A DNA stretch of 50,985 nucleotides from Halobacteriales archaeon QS_5_70_17 (GTDB lineage: Archaea > Halobacteriota > Halobacteria > Halobacteriales > Haloarculaceae), in contig PXRR01000014.1 in the NCBI GenBank assembly GCA_003021975.1, positions 1-50,985 of the forward strand, given 5' to 3'. The number at the start of each line of letters is the position of its first letter. The first letter of the stretch is position 1. Below, in pieces: positions 31,933 to 40,343 of this stretch. Position numbers and translations under genes: made by a program. The notes under the pieces were generated by a model. That model was not told the DNA's origin, did no database searches, and saw nothing but the letters and a program-made list of their open reading frames with translations.

Positions 31933-32961
31933 CTAATGGAGCGCGTCCGCGGCCTGCGTCTTCCGGAGGATGAACGGCCCGGAGGCGAGCGTCCGCTTCG
32001 TGACCGTGATCATCCGCATGATCGACGAGAGCAGCATGCCGAACGGCGTCAGCGTCAGGGTGAACGCGGTCGCCGCCAGCAGGAACCCGCCGTCGGCGCC
32101 CAGGAACGTCCACGCGATCCGGGTCGGGTCGAAAACCAGCACCATGTACGCCGCCAGCCCCAGCGCGAACATCGACGTGTACAGCATGTACTTCGAGAGC
32201 TCGATGACCTCCCACTGGAAGTACAGCGTCTTGAAGTGCTCCCGAGCGGGACCGAACAGGGAGAGGAGTTCGACCACCTCGTCGAGGGCCTGCTCGGCCT
32301 CCTCGGGGACGTCGTCGCCGTAGACAGTGTCGAGGAGCTGGGCCGCGTACATCTTCCAGGAGTAGTTGTAGTTGAGGGCGGCGACGATGACCTCGAAGGT
32401 CCCGAATTCCTCCTCGGCGAGGTCCTCCTGGACCTGCTCGCCGTGCTCGACGGTCTTCTCGGCGAACTTGCGGAGTTCCGCGGCCGCCTGCGAGTCGTCC
32501 TCGACGGCGTCCTCGATCGTCGACGCGCGCGCTGTGACGGCGGCGACCAGCTCCCGGAGGAACGCCGATGGCTCCGGGGGACTGACCGGCGGCTCGATCA
32601 TCTCGCCGACGTCGTCGCGGAACGCGATGGAGTGGGTCATCTGCTGGCGCTGGTCGCTCAGCGGCCCGACTTCCCGGGAGATGACCAGTTGGGCGATCGT
32701 GAGTACGAGCGTCACGCCCGTGACGACGACGATGATCACCGACCCGAAGACGTTGCTGACCGCCTGCGTGGTATTCAGCTTCTGGATGGTCCCCGGGGCG
32801 AAGAAGTGCAGCGCCATCAGCGTCCCGAACACGAGGAGGAGAAAGCCCGCGGCGACGACCAAGCGGTTGGCGTCGATCAATACCCACTTTCTGACCTGAC
32901 TCTCGTCGCGCCGTTCCCGCATCGTGTCCTCCGGATAGGACACCTCCACCTCGTCGCTCAT
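31933..32961 (-). CDS. Haloarchaeal four-helix membrane protein of unknown function
   Basis: A 342-residue membrane protein. Two N-terminal helices (about residues 31-52 and 66-90: VVAAGFLLLVFGTLMALHFF, and GSVIIVVVTGVTLVLTIAQL) and two C-terminal helices (about 258-280 and 290-312) bracket a soluble central region of about 165 residues with helical, charged segments (ELVAAVTARASTIEDAVEDD, EEEFGTFEVIVAALNYNYSW). The start at 32961 is favoured over an upstream one by TTTAA at 32985-32989. The function is unknown. Upstream it diverges from the small membrane protein at 33054. Confidence 0.78.
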   Translation of the reverse strand: MSDEVEVSYPEDTMRERRDESQVRKWVLIDANRLVVAAGFLLLVFGTLMALHFFAPGTIQKLNTTQAVSNVFGSVIIVVVTGVTLVLTIAQLVISREVGPLSDQRQQMTHSIAFRDDVGEMIEPPVSPPEPSAFLRELVAAVTARASTIEDAVEDDSQAAAELRKFAEKTVEHGEQVQEDLAEEEFGTFEVIVAALNYNYSWKMYAAQLLDTVYGDDVPEEAEQALDEVVELLSLFGPAREHFKTLYFQWEVIELSKYMLYTSMFALGLAAYMVLVFDPTRIAWTFLGADGGFLLAATAFTLTLTPFGMLLSSIMRMITVTKRTLASGPFILRKTQAADALH

Positions 32962-33053
32962 GCGGTTGGATTCAGCCGTCGCCGTTAAATCTCCGGTGGC
33001 ACCGGCGAACCGGACGGAATAGCTACCACGCACCGCCGATCACTGGCTCTCGA

Positions 33054-33473
33054 ATGGACGCGAACGAGCGCCTCGCCACGAACCTCGTCTCGGAGTCCGA
33101 GGCCTACGGCTACACCCTCTCGGTGTGGGGCAGCGGTTCGCTGCTGATCTACGTCTACTGCGTCCCCAGCGCGCCCGCAGTGTTCCTGTTCGTCCTCGGG
33201 AGCCTGCTCGCGTTCACGACGCTGGCCGGCGTGGCGTTCGGCCGACCGTTCGGACGAGTCGACACGGACAGCGACGGCGAACTGATCGCCGCCTCGATCG
33301 TCCACGTGGTCGCGACGCTCGGCAACCTGCTGCTGGCGTGGGGGATCGTCGGCGGCCTCGACGCCCTCGGCGTGGGGCTCGCGGTGTCGGCGCTGATCGT
33401 CGGCTACCAGGTGTCGGTGGCGTACGACATCCTGTCGCTACTGGAGGCGCGGATGACGCGGTGGATCGCGTAG
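33054..33473 (+). CDS. Small membrane protein of unknown function
   Basis: A 139-residue protein with a short soluble N-terminus (MDANERLATNLVSESEAYGY) and four predicted transmembrane segments at about residues 24-45, 46-62, 78-100 and 104-122 (SLLIYVYCVPSAPAVFLFVL, then ASIVHVVATLGNLLLAWGIV and GLAVSALIVGYQVSVAYDIL). Charged loops are short. It converges on the M50 protease gene and diverges from the four-helix protein. I recognise no family; a small transporter or sensor subunit are both possible. Confidence 0.7.
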   Translation: MDANERLATNLVSESEAYGYTLSVWGSGSLLIYVYCVPSAPAVFLFVLGSLLAFTTLAGVAFGRPFGRVDTDSDGELIAASIVHVVATLGNLLLAWGIVGGLDALGVGLAVSALIVGYQVSVAYDILSLLEARMTRWIA

Positions 33474-33504
33474 GGGGTCGGGGGTCGACCCGGCGGCCGC
33501 CGGA

Positions 33505-35313
33505 TCAGCCGAGCAGTTGCGGCCCGAAGATCATCAGGAAGACGCTGGCCAGCATCGTGACGCTGATCACCGTCGTGACTGCGCTGGTGAGCCGCCGGCC
33601 CCCCTCGACGGGGAGCCGGGAGACGACGGCCTCCGTCGACGTCCGCAGAATGTGACCGCCGTCGAGCGGGAACGCCGGGATGCAGTTGAAGAAGGCGAGG
33701 TTGATGTTGATCCAGCCGATCCAGAACAGGGCGTTGGCCAGCAGGAACACGCCTCCACCGAGGAAGGCGAGCGGCCCCTCCACGACGTAGAAGTTGGTGA
33801 ACGGGGCGACGAAGCCGGCGAAGTTGTAGGGGATCTGGCCGACGGTCCCCGCGAGCGGCAGGAAGAGGACCGCGGCGATCCGCTGGAAGAACCGCTCGAC
33901 GCCGCCGTCGGAGGCCCCGAGCACGTTCAGGTAGTACGCCGCCGGGTAAGTGTCGACCCCGAAGTCGTCGACGGCGATACCGCCGGTGCCGGTCCGCGGC
34001 TGGGAGACGCCGACGAGACCGGCGTCGCTGTTGGGATCCTCCGCGAGCGTGACGTTCAGGTCGTATCGCTCGCCGTCGACGTACACCTCGACGGGAACGG
34101 TATCGCCGGCGCTGGTGTCGGCCCGCGCCGCGCTGAACTCGTCGGCGGTGACGACTCGCTGGCCGTCGAACCGCGTGATCACGACCGAGTCCTCGGCGGA
34201 CGGCTCGACCCCGGCGTCCGCGAGCGCCCGCGCGAGGCTGCCGTCCTCGATCACGCGGTCGACGTACGCGCCGGCGACGAACTCGAAGCTCCCCCGGTCG
34301 GTCTCGACGGTCGCCCGGGGCTCGTCCTCGAGGGCGGCGTAGAACTCCGCCCGGGTCGAGACGTTCTCGCCGGCGACCGCCCGGATCTCGGGGGGATCGC
34401 CGCTCACGTCGACGTCACCGACGACCGAGGGGGTCGCGCGGGTCACGAACAGCGAGCGCTCGACGGTCACCTCACGGCGCTCGCTGTCCCGCGCGAGGGT
34501 CACCGCGATCGACTCCCGGTCGGTCGATCCGAGGGCCCGTTCCAGGTCCTCCTCGCCGTCGATCTCCCGGCCCTCGACGGCGACGATGCGGTCGCCGCTC
34601 TCGACGCCGGCGCGCTCGGCCGGCGAGGTGAAGGAGCCGTCGGCGCCGACGACGCTCCCCACCGCGGCCCCCGAGGCGACGCCGATCGACCCGACCACGG
34701 GGCCGAACAGCAACAGGAAGGCCAGCACCGTGATCGCGAAGTTGTTCGTCACGCCGGCGGCGAACATCCGCGTCTGGTCGCCCCGGCTCGACCGGCTGCG
34801 GCTCTCCTCGTCGGGTTCGACGAACGCGCCGATGGGAATCAGCGTCAGCAGCGCCAGCCCCATCGACTCGATCTCGATGTCGCCGACCCGGCAGAACAGC
34901 CCGTGTCCGCCCTCGTGGACCACCAGCCCGACCAGCAGTCCGAGGACGATCTCGGGGGCGACCGAGAGCGGGAGGAACTCGTTGACCCCGGGGATGACCA
35001 GCACGTTCTGGGGTTCGGTGACGGCGCTGGGCTGGGGGTTGGTCAGCGCGCTGTACCCCGAGAGCAACACCGCGAAGAAGACGCCGAACATCACGACGAG
35101 TACCACGCCGACGCCGAAGTTCCCCCAGGCCCGCCAGAGCCGCTTCGGGCGGGCCAGCCAGTCGAGGAACTCCTTGCCGCGCTGGGTGTGGATCGTCGTG
35201 AGGGGGCCCGAGAGCCGAACGTAGTCGGGCAGCAGACCGCGCGCACGCAACGCCATGGCGACGACGGTGTAGAGGACGACGCCGCCGAGCACCCACCAGA
35301 GGGTATCCACCAT
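33505..35313 (-). CDS. Site-2 protease (M50) with internal PDZ-type domain
   Basis: A 602-residue intramembrane zinc metalloprotease. The catalytic helix carries HEGGH in LLVGLVVHEGGHGLFCRVGD (His-Glu...His, about residues 130-150). The third ligand helix is NCIPAFPLDGGHILRTSTEA (about 556-575). Between them are further transmembrane helices and a soluble insertion (about 225-460), including a PDZ-like stretch (SPAERAGVESGDRIVAVEGR, then LERALGSTDRESIAVTLARD) and a second, more diverged repeat. S2Ps release membrane-bound regulators by regulated intramembrane proteolysis. I chose the ATG at 35313 (MVDTLWWVL) because upstream residues are antisense-like. The window has a second S2P at 39246. 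Confidence 0.88.
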   Translation of the reverse strand: MVDTLWWVLGGVVLYTVVAMALRARGLLPDYVRLSGPLTTIHTQRGKEFLDWLARPKRLWRAWGNFGVGVVLVVMFGVFFAVLLSGYSALTNPQPSAVTEPQNVLVIPGVNEFLPLSVAPEIVLGLLVGLVVHEGGHGLFCRVGDIEIESMGLALLTLIPIGAFVEPDEESRSRSSRGDQTRMFAAGVTNNFAITVLAFLLLFGPVVGSIGVASGAAVGSVVGADGSFTSPAERAGVESGDRIVAVEGREIDGEEDLERALGSTDRESIAVTLARDSERREVTVERSLFVTRATPSVVGDVDVSGDPPEIRAVAGENVSTRAEFYAALEDEPRATVETDRGSFEFVAGAYVDRVIEDGSLARALADAGVEPSAEDSVVITRFDGQRVVTADEFSAARADTSAGDTVPVEVYVDGERYDLNVTLAEDPNSDAGLVGVSQPRTGTGGIAVDDFGVDTYPAAYYLNVLGASDGGVERFFQRIAAVLFLPLAGTVGQIPYNFAGFVAPFTNFYVVEGPLAFLGGGVFLLANALFWIGWININLAFFNCIPAFPLDGGHILRTSTEAVVSRLPVEGGRRLTSAVTTVISVTMLASVFLMIFGPQLLG

Positions 35314-35366
35314 TACCAGATCCACGGCGGAGCGCCGTATGAGCGTTGTGGACCCGGTCGGTCCGG

Positions 35367-37067
35367 TCACCCCTCCCGGCGGAGCCGCCGGAGGACGAAC
35401 CTCCGGTCGAGCGCGGCGAGGAACGGACCGAGGCGGGGGCCCTCAGGTTCGTCGAGGAACAGCCGGTAGCCCAGTTCGAAGAAGTCGCCCACGCCGACGC
35501 CGTGCCCGCGGGCGGTCTCGTAGATCTCGCCCTGGAGGGTCTCCCCGTCGGGGGCCTCGCGCTCGACGAAGTCGGCGAGGTCCTCCAGCGCGGCGGCCGC
35601 TTCGGGGGTGGGATCGACGGCGGGCAGCGACTCCGCCAGCCGGTAGTTGTACTCGTTGTCCGTCCGAACGGCCCACTCGCGGGCCTTCTCGACGCGCGCG
35701 AGCGCCAGCGAGACCGACTCGGGGGCGGCGTCCTCCGGGAGGTGCCCCGAGCGGCGGGCCATCGTCGCTCGCAGGTCCGAGTCGTCGGTCATCCCGAGCA
35801 CCGCCGCGAAGGTGTAGGGGATCCGCACCGGCGACGACCCGGAGACGTCGTCGACGCACATCGGGTAGGCCCGGTCTGCCAGCGACCGCTCGTCCTCGTC
35901 GGCGTCGACGGTCCCGAAGTACGTCGCCTCGAAGCGGTCGAACTCGTCGACGAGTTGGTCGAGCCCACCCACGTCGAAGTCCCGGGCGCGCTTGGGGGGC
36001 TTGGTGAAGAAGTACCGGAAGACCTCCCGCTCGAGCATCGAGAGCACGTCGTCGACGGTGACGACGTGGCCCGACGACGAGGACAGCGCCTCGCCGTTGT
36101 AGGTGAACCACTCGTAGACCATCGGAACGGGCGGTTCGAAGCCGAGCACCTCCCGGGAGACGTGTTCGCCGCTGGGCCAGGAGCCCTCGGCGTGGTCCTT
36201 CCCGAACGGCTCGAAGTCCACGCCGAGGACCCGCCACTGAGCGGGCCACTCGAAGCGCCAGGGGAGTTTCCCCTCCCGGAGCGTGGCGGTCCCCTCGCGG
36301 CCGCAGCCCTCGATGGTCCGGTTGCCGGCCTCGCTGTCCTCGCAGACGTAGTCGACGGTCCCGCCGTCGAGGTCGACAGCGACCACGCGGCCGGTGAGCT
36401 TCCCGCAGGAGTCACAGATCGGAGTGAAGGGGACGTAGTCGCCGTCGGGGTCGACGCTCGCCTGATACTCGGCGAGCACCTCGCGGGCGCGCTCGCGGTC
36501 GGCGAGCAGATCCCGGGTGACCTCCTCGAAGCCGCCGTCCTCGTAGAGATCGGTGTTCGAAACCACCTCGACGGGGACGCCGACGGCGTCGGCCATCCGC
36601 TGGAGCAGGTGGGTCTGGTGGGCCCCGAAGGAGTCACAGCACCCGAAGGGGTCGGGGACGTCGGTCAGCGGCCTGCCGAGGTTCCGGCCGAGTGCCCCCG
36701 GGTTCTCGGTGTCGCCCAGCGAGACGACCTCCCAGTCGAGAGTCGCGAGCGTCCGGGGGACCGCCCGGAGGGGGTCGCGGTCGTCGGCGGTGAAGACCTG
36801 CCGGACCTCGCGGCCGCGCTCGCGCAGGGCTTCGGCGACCAAGTACCCCCGCATGACCTCGTTGAGGTGACCGATGTGGGGCACGCCCGACGGCGAGACC
36901 CCCCCCTTGACGACGATCGGCTCCTCGGGATCGCGGGCCTCGATCTCGTCGGCGACGGCGTCGGCCCAGAAGGCCCGCCGGGGACGGTCGCCGTCGTCGC
37001 GGTTCTCGCCGCCGGCGGTCAGCGGATCGACGGCGACCGCGCTCTCGGTTTCGTCGTCGGCGCTCAC
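35367..37067 (-). CDS. lysS: Lysyl-tRNA synthetase, class I
   Basis: A 566-residue class I LysRS. The Rossmann fold has the HIGH motif in SGVPHIGHLNEVMRGYLVAE (about residues 61-80). The KMSKS-equivalent is ALSSSSGHVVTVDDVLSMLE. Two zinc-type cysteine sets occur in PICDSCGKLTGRVVAVDL and VCEDSEAGNRTIEGCG. Class I LysRS is typical of archaea. I chose the GTG at 37067: it is preceded by a strong Shine-Dalgarno-like GGAGGTG at about 37073-37079, five nt upstream, while the GTG at 37076 overlaps that site. The gene follows pyrH after 16 nt, so they are co-transcribed. The strong RBS is unusual in this mostly leaderless neighbourhood and fits an internal operon gene. Confidence 0.92.
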   Translation of the reverse strand: MSADDETESAVAVDPLTAGGENRDDGDRPRRAFWADAVADEIEARDPEEPIVVKGGVSPSGVPHIGHLNEVMRGYLVAEALRERGREVRQVFTADDRDPLRAVPRTLATLDWEVVSLGDTENPGALGRNLGRPLTDVPDPFGCCDSFGAHQTHLLQRMADAVGVPVEVVSNTDLYEDGGFEEVTRDLLADRERAREVLAEYQASVDPDGDYVPFTPICDSCGKLTGRVVAVDLDGGTVDYVCEDSEAGNRTIEGCGREGTATLREGKLPWRFEWPAQWRVLGVDFEPFGKDHAEGSWPSGEHVSREVLGFEPPVPMVYEWFTYNGEALSSSSGHVVTVDDVLSMLEREVFRYFFTKPPKRARDFDVGGLDQLVDEFDRFEATYFGTVDADEDERSLADRAYPMCVDDVSGSSPVRIPYTFAAVLGMTDDSDLRATMARRSGHLPEDAAPESVSLALARVEKAREWAVRTDNEYNYRLAESLPAVDPTPEAAAALEDLADFVEREAPDGETLQGEIYETARGHGVGVGDFFELGYRLFLDEPEGPRLGPFLAALDRRFVLRRLRREG

Positions 37068-37083
37068 GCGAACCACCTCCGGC

Positions 37084-37764
37084 TCACGGGAGGACCTCCG
37101 TCCCCTCGTGGTCGCCCTCCGCGACGGCCCGGCGGAGGCGTTCGGGATCGGTCCCGTCGATCACGAGTGTGCGGGTCCCCGAGCGCTGGATGATCTTGGC
37201 CGCCAGCAGGTCGACCGGGGCGCTGCTGCCGGCGCTCATCTCGATGTCGCCGATGACGTCGACCAGTTCGTCGGTCGATATCTCGTCGTAGTGGGTCGCG
37301 TCGGGGTTCTCGTCGGGATCGGCGCTGTAGACGCCGGCGACGCTCGTGGCGTAGATCAACAGGTCCGCGTCGACGGTCTCGGCGAGCGCGGCGGCCACGG
37401 CGTCGGTCGTCTGCCCGGGGACGAGTCCCCCCATCACGGGCACGTCCCCCCGGTGGACCGCGGCGGCGGCGGTCTCGTAGTCCTCCGGGGGCGTCGGGGC
37501 GGCCCGCTCGCCCAGCGCGGCCACCAGCAGCCGGGCGTTCAGACGCGTCACGCCGATTCCGAGCTGGTCGAGGGCCATCTCGTCGGCGCCGATCGATCGC
37601 CCGGCTTCGATGTACTGCCGGGCGACCGTCCCCCCGCCGACGACGAGCGCGAGTTCGTGTCCCTCGTCGATCAGTGCGTCCGAGACGTTCGCGTACGCCG
37701 AAACCCGATCCCCGTCGAGTTCCGGGACGAGGACGCTCCCGCCGACGGAAACGACTGCTCTCAT
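37084..37764 (-). CDS. pyrH: UMP kinase
   Basis: A 226-residue archaeal UMP kinase, an amino-acid-kinase-fold enzyme that phosphorylates UMP to UDP in pyrimidine synthesis. The nucleotide-binding N-terminus is VVSVGGSVLVPELDGDRVSA, with GGS, followed by ELALVVGGGTVARQYIEAGR. Later blocks are VMGGLVPGQTTDAVAAALAE and VDLLAAKIIQRSGTRTLVID. The uridine-site region is NARLLVAALGE. It heads the pyrH-lysS-M50 group. A TTCTTAA element at about 37788-37794 on the minus strand lies 24-30 nt upstream. Length and motifs are complete. Confidence 0.93.
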   Translation of the reverse strand: MRAVVSVGGSVLVPELDGDRVSAYANVSDALIDEGHELALVVGGGTVARQYIEAGRSIGADEMALDQLGIGVTRLNARLLVAALGERAAPTPPEDYETAAAAVHRGDVPVMGGLVPGQTTDAVAAALAETVDADLLIYATSVAGVYSADPDENPDATHYDEISTDELVDVIGDIEMSAGSSAPVDLLAAKIIQRSGTRTLVIDGTDPERLRRAVAEGDHEGTEVLP

Positions 37765-37857
37765 TGCCCCGGAGTTACCGGCACCTCCGCTTAAGAATTG
37801 TCAAGCGCGGCCGGGGCGCGAAGCAAGGCTAATGCCGCTCGGCCGACGTTGTCCTGT

Positions 37858-38646
37858 ATGTACGCCGCTTCGGTCGTCGGCCCGGACTCGACGACACTCG
37901 TAGAGCGCCTCGCCGACCGCCTCGCCGACGAGGGGCGAGTCGGGACCGTCACCTCGGAGCCGCCGCTCGATTCGACGGCCGACCGGCCCGGCGGCGCGGC
38001 CGTCGCCTACCGGATCGGGAGCGACGGCTGGGCGGCCGCCGGCGAGGACCGGTCGATCGGCGACGTCCTCGACGACTGCGCCCGCTCGTGTTCGTACCTG
38101 CTGGCCGACGGCGTTGAGGATCGCCGCCTCCCGGTGATCGCCGCCGGAGCCGACCGAGAGGACGCCGTCGCGACCGTCGCGGACGCGGACCGCGCCGACC
38201 TCGACGCGCTCGCGGAAGCGGTCGAGCGCGTCGAGCCCTACGAGTCGCTGGGATCACTCGTCGCGGCGGTGAAGCGCTCGCCAGTCGCCGAGCGCTCGGG
38301 CGCCATCGCGACGTTCACCGGGCGCGTCCGGGCGAAAGACGGCGAGGACGACTCGCGGACCGAACTGCTGGAGTTCGAGAAGTACGAGGGCGTCGCCGAG
38401 GAGCGGATGGCGGCGATCAGCCGGGAACTCGAGGACCGCGACGGCGTCCTCGGGGTCCGGATGCACCACCGCTCGGGCGTCATTCCCGACGGCGAGGACA
38501 TCGTCTTCGTCGTCGTCCTCGCCGGCCACCGCGAGGAGGCGTTCCGGACGGTCGAGGACGGCATCAACCGCCTGAAAGACGAGGTCCCCATCTTCAAGAA
38601 GGAGGTCACGGTCGAGGAGGAGTTCTGGGTCCACGACCGCGCGTGA
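37858..38646 (+). CDS. MobB-like/MoaE fusion (molybdopterin synthase large subunit)
   Basis: A 262-residue protein. The N-terminal ~110 residues resemble a MobB-type nucleotide-binding domain (MYAASVVGPDSTTLVERLAD), but the P-loop lacks GK. From about residue 125 there is a MoaE domain: GAIATFTGRVRAKDGEDDS, FEKYEGVAEERMAAISRELE, MHHRSGVIPDGEDIVFVVVL and INRLKDEVPIFKKEVTVEEE, where the Lys residues near KDEVPIFKKE form the active site with MoaD. MoaE makes the dithiolene of molybdopterin. The fusion is found in haloarchaea. The ATG at 37858 is the only good start. The gene diverges from pyrH. Confidence 0.86.
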   Translation: MYAASVVGPDSTTLVERLADRLADEGRVGTVTSEPPLDSTADRPGGAAVAYRIGSDGWAAAGEDRSIGDVLDDCARSCSYLLADGVEDRRLPVIAAGADREDAVATVADADRADLDALAEAVERVEPYESLGSLVAAVKRSPVAERSGAIATFTGRVRAKDGEDDSRTELLEFEKYEGVAEERMAAISRELEDRDGVLGVRMHHRSGVIPDGEDIVFVVVLAGHREEAFRTVEDGINRLKDEVPIFKKEVTVEEEFWVHDRA

Positions 38647-38911
38647 GCGCGGATCGGGCCCGGAATAATCGCTCATTTACTGTTGCAACACCGAATTAAC
38701 AGCTCCGAGCCGGGTTTCCAGAGTGATAAATTTTCCTACCAATTTACTACGTAACAAAGATTTAGAGGCGGTTGTAAAATTTTTCAGTGTCTGTGAGACG
38801 CTCGTGAAAGGTTTCTCTCGCCCCGGTTCGCCGCAAACCGGCGTAAAGCGGCGCTAACATTCCTTCCTTTATATCATCTCCTGGTGGAGAGAGGGGAGCG
38901 AGGCGATACAG
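38647..38911. promoter_or_regulatory. Long AT-rich intergenic region upstream of the 86-aa gene
   Basis: A 265-nt stretch much richer in A+T than the rest of the window (for example ATAAATTTTCCTACCAATTT and TTGTAAAATTTTTCAGTG). It holds TGTTGCAACA, a 10-bp dyad. Three overlapping arms follow: CCGGTT at 38823-38828 with AACCGG at 38836-38841, and CGCCGC at 38829-38834 with GCGGCG at 38848-38853; the two pairings are mutually exclusive. The probable TATA box is TTTATATCA at 38868-38876. Dense sites suggest strong or regulated expression. No RNA gene was recognised. Confidence 0.55.
38868..38876 (+). promoter_or_regulatory. TATA box for the 86-aa protein gene
   Basis: TTTATATCA is 36-44 nt before the ATG at 38912, allowing a leader of about 10-15 nt. 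Confidence 0.6.
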
Positions 38912-39172
38912 ATGAGCGTTACCGCACCCTCCACGGAGCACGAGACCGACGCCGAACCCGAGAGCAAGGAAGACCGCCTCCGCACGTACCTGCGGGAGAA
39001 GGCCGCGGACGGCGAAGTCTACTTTAAGGGCAAATTTATCTCCGAAGAGGTCGACCTCTCGCCGAAAGAGATCGGTGCACTGATGGTCAAACTGAGCGAC
39101 ACGGCGTCCGACCTCGAGATCGAGAAGTGGTCGTACACGAGCGCGACGACCTGGCGCGTCGCCCGGGCGTGA
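38912..39172 (+). CDS. Small conserved haloarchaeal protein (winged-helix-like, DUF7123 type)
   Basis: An 86-residue soluble protein. After a disordered acidic head (MSVTAPSTEHETDAEPESKE) the rest is a compact domain: RLRTYLREKAADGEVYFKGK, FISEEVDLSPKEIGALMVKL, SDTASDLEIEKWSYTSATTW. The helix-turn-helix pattern (DLSPKEIGALMVKL) followed by a beta hairpin suggests a winged helix. I recall a very conserved haloarchaeal family of this shape; the DUF number is from memory. The long AT-rich upstream region implies strong or complex regulation. DNA binding is plausible but not shown. Confidence 0.75.
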   Translation: MSVTAPSTEHETDAEPESKEDRLRTYLREKAADGEVYFKGKFISEEVDLSPKEIGALMVKLSDTASDLEIEKWSYTSATTWRVARA

Positions 39173-39245
39173 GCCGGCCGGTCCCCGCCCTCTCCGCTAG
39201 TCGCGGTCACGGGGTTTATGCCCGCACGACGCGTTGATTTTCCCG

Positions 39246-40343
39246 ATGGACGACCTGGAGAGTCCGGGCGCCGGTCCGCCGATCGAGGCGGTGCAGTCGG
39301 TCTTTCGCGTCTACGAGACGCGCCGCGACGGCGACACGCTGCTCTACTTCGGGGAACCGACCGTCCCCCGAGACGCACTCGAGGAACGCGTCTGGCCGCT
39401 CTTCCGGGAGGCCGGCTACGAGGTCTCCCTGGCCCGCCGCACCGGCGAGCACGTCCTCGTCGCCGAACCGCGGTCGGTGGGCGTCGACGGGATTCCGTGG
39501 ACGAACATCGTCTTCGCGCTGCTGACCGTTCTGACGACCCTGTTGGCCGGCCTCGAGTGGTACGGCCTCGAGTGGAGCCTCGCCGACCCGTCGGCGCTGC
39601 TCCGCTCTTGGCCGTTCGCGCTGGCCGTGCTCGGCGTGCTCGGGATCCACGAACTCGGCCACTACGCGATGAGCCGCCGCTACGAGGTCGACGCGAGCCT
39701 GCCGTACTTCATCCCCGTCCCCACCATCTTCGGGACGATGGGGGCGGTCATCAAGATGAACGGCCGCATCCCCAACCGGAAGGCCCTGTTCGACATCGGC
39801 ATCGCCGGGCCCCTCGCCGGACTGGTCGCCGCAGTGGTCGCCACCGCGGTCGGCCTCCAGCTTGATCCGGTCGCCGCCGGCCCGGTGTTCCGCATCGAGA
39901 CGCTGAACTACCCGCCGCTGATCCAGCTGATCGCCGCGGTCACGGGCGCAGAGTTGAGTCCGGCCGGCGGTCGGGTCAACCCGGTAGTCGTCGGCGGCTG
40001 GGTCGGGATGTTCGTCACCTTCCTCAACCTGCTGCCGGTCGGACAGCTCGACGGCGGGCACGTCGTGCGCGCGATGATCGGGGAACGCCAGGAGACGATC
40101 GCCGCGCTCGTCCCGGCGGCCCTGTTCGGGCTCGGCGCGTACCTCCTGTTCGTCCGCGAGGCGGCGCTCCAGGGGATCACGCTCTGGTTCTTCTGGGGGC
40201 TCATCACGCTCGCACTGGCGTACGCCGGCCCCGCCAGGCCCGTCAGCGAGGAGTCGCTCGGGGCCAAGCGCAAGGCGCTGGGCGCCGCCACGTTCCTGCT
40301 CGGGCTGCTCTGTTTCACGCCCGTCCCGTTCCAGTTCGTCTAA
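39246..40343 (+). CDS. Site-2 protease (M50) with N-terminal soluble domain
   Basis: A 365-residue S2P-type intramembrane metalloprotease. Residues 1-75 are a soluble domain (VYETRRDGDTLLYFGEPTVP). HELGH lies in LGVLGIHELGHYAMSRRYEV (about residue 140), followed by PVPTIFGTMGAVIKMNGRIP. The third ligand is LLPVGQLDGGHVVRAMIGER (about 263-282). Unlike the M50 protein at 33505 it has no PDZ insertion, and the layout is the classical archaeal S2P. The ATG at 39246 is supported by TTTATG at 39215-39220, 26-31 nt upstream. It overlaps the convergent thiL end by 4 nt. Confidence 0.9.
   Translation: MDDLESPGAGPPIEAVQSVFRVYETRRDGDTLLYFGEPTVPRDALEERVWPLFREAGYEVSLARRTGEHVLVAEPRSVGVDGIPWTNIVFALLTVLTTLLAGLEWYGLEWSLADPSALLRSWPFALAVLGVLGIHELGHYAMSRRYEVDASLPYFIPVPTIFGTMGAVIKMNGRIPNRKALFDIGIAGPLAGLVAAVVATAVGLQLDPVAAGPVFRIETLNYPPLIQLIAAVTGAELSPAGGRVNPVVVGGWVGMFVTFLNLLPVGQLDGGHVVRAMIGERQETIAALVPAALFGLGAYLLFVREAALQGITLWFFWGLITLALAYAGPARPVSEESLGAKRKALGAATFLLGLLCFTPVPFQFV

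Noticed and set aside
30134-32887. 917-codon minus-strand open frame
   Set aside because: Its C-terminal 579 residues are PitA; the rest is an antisense-like, Arg-rich frame over the four-helix membrane gene at 31933-32961, which has clear coding features.
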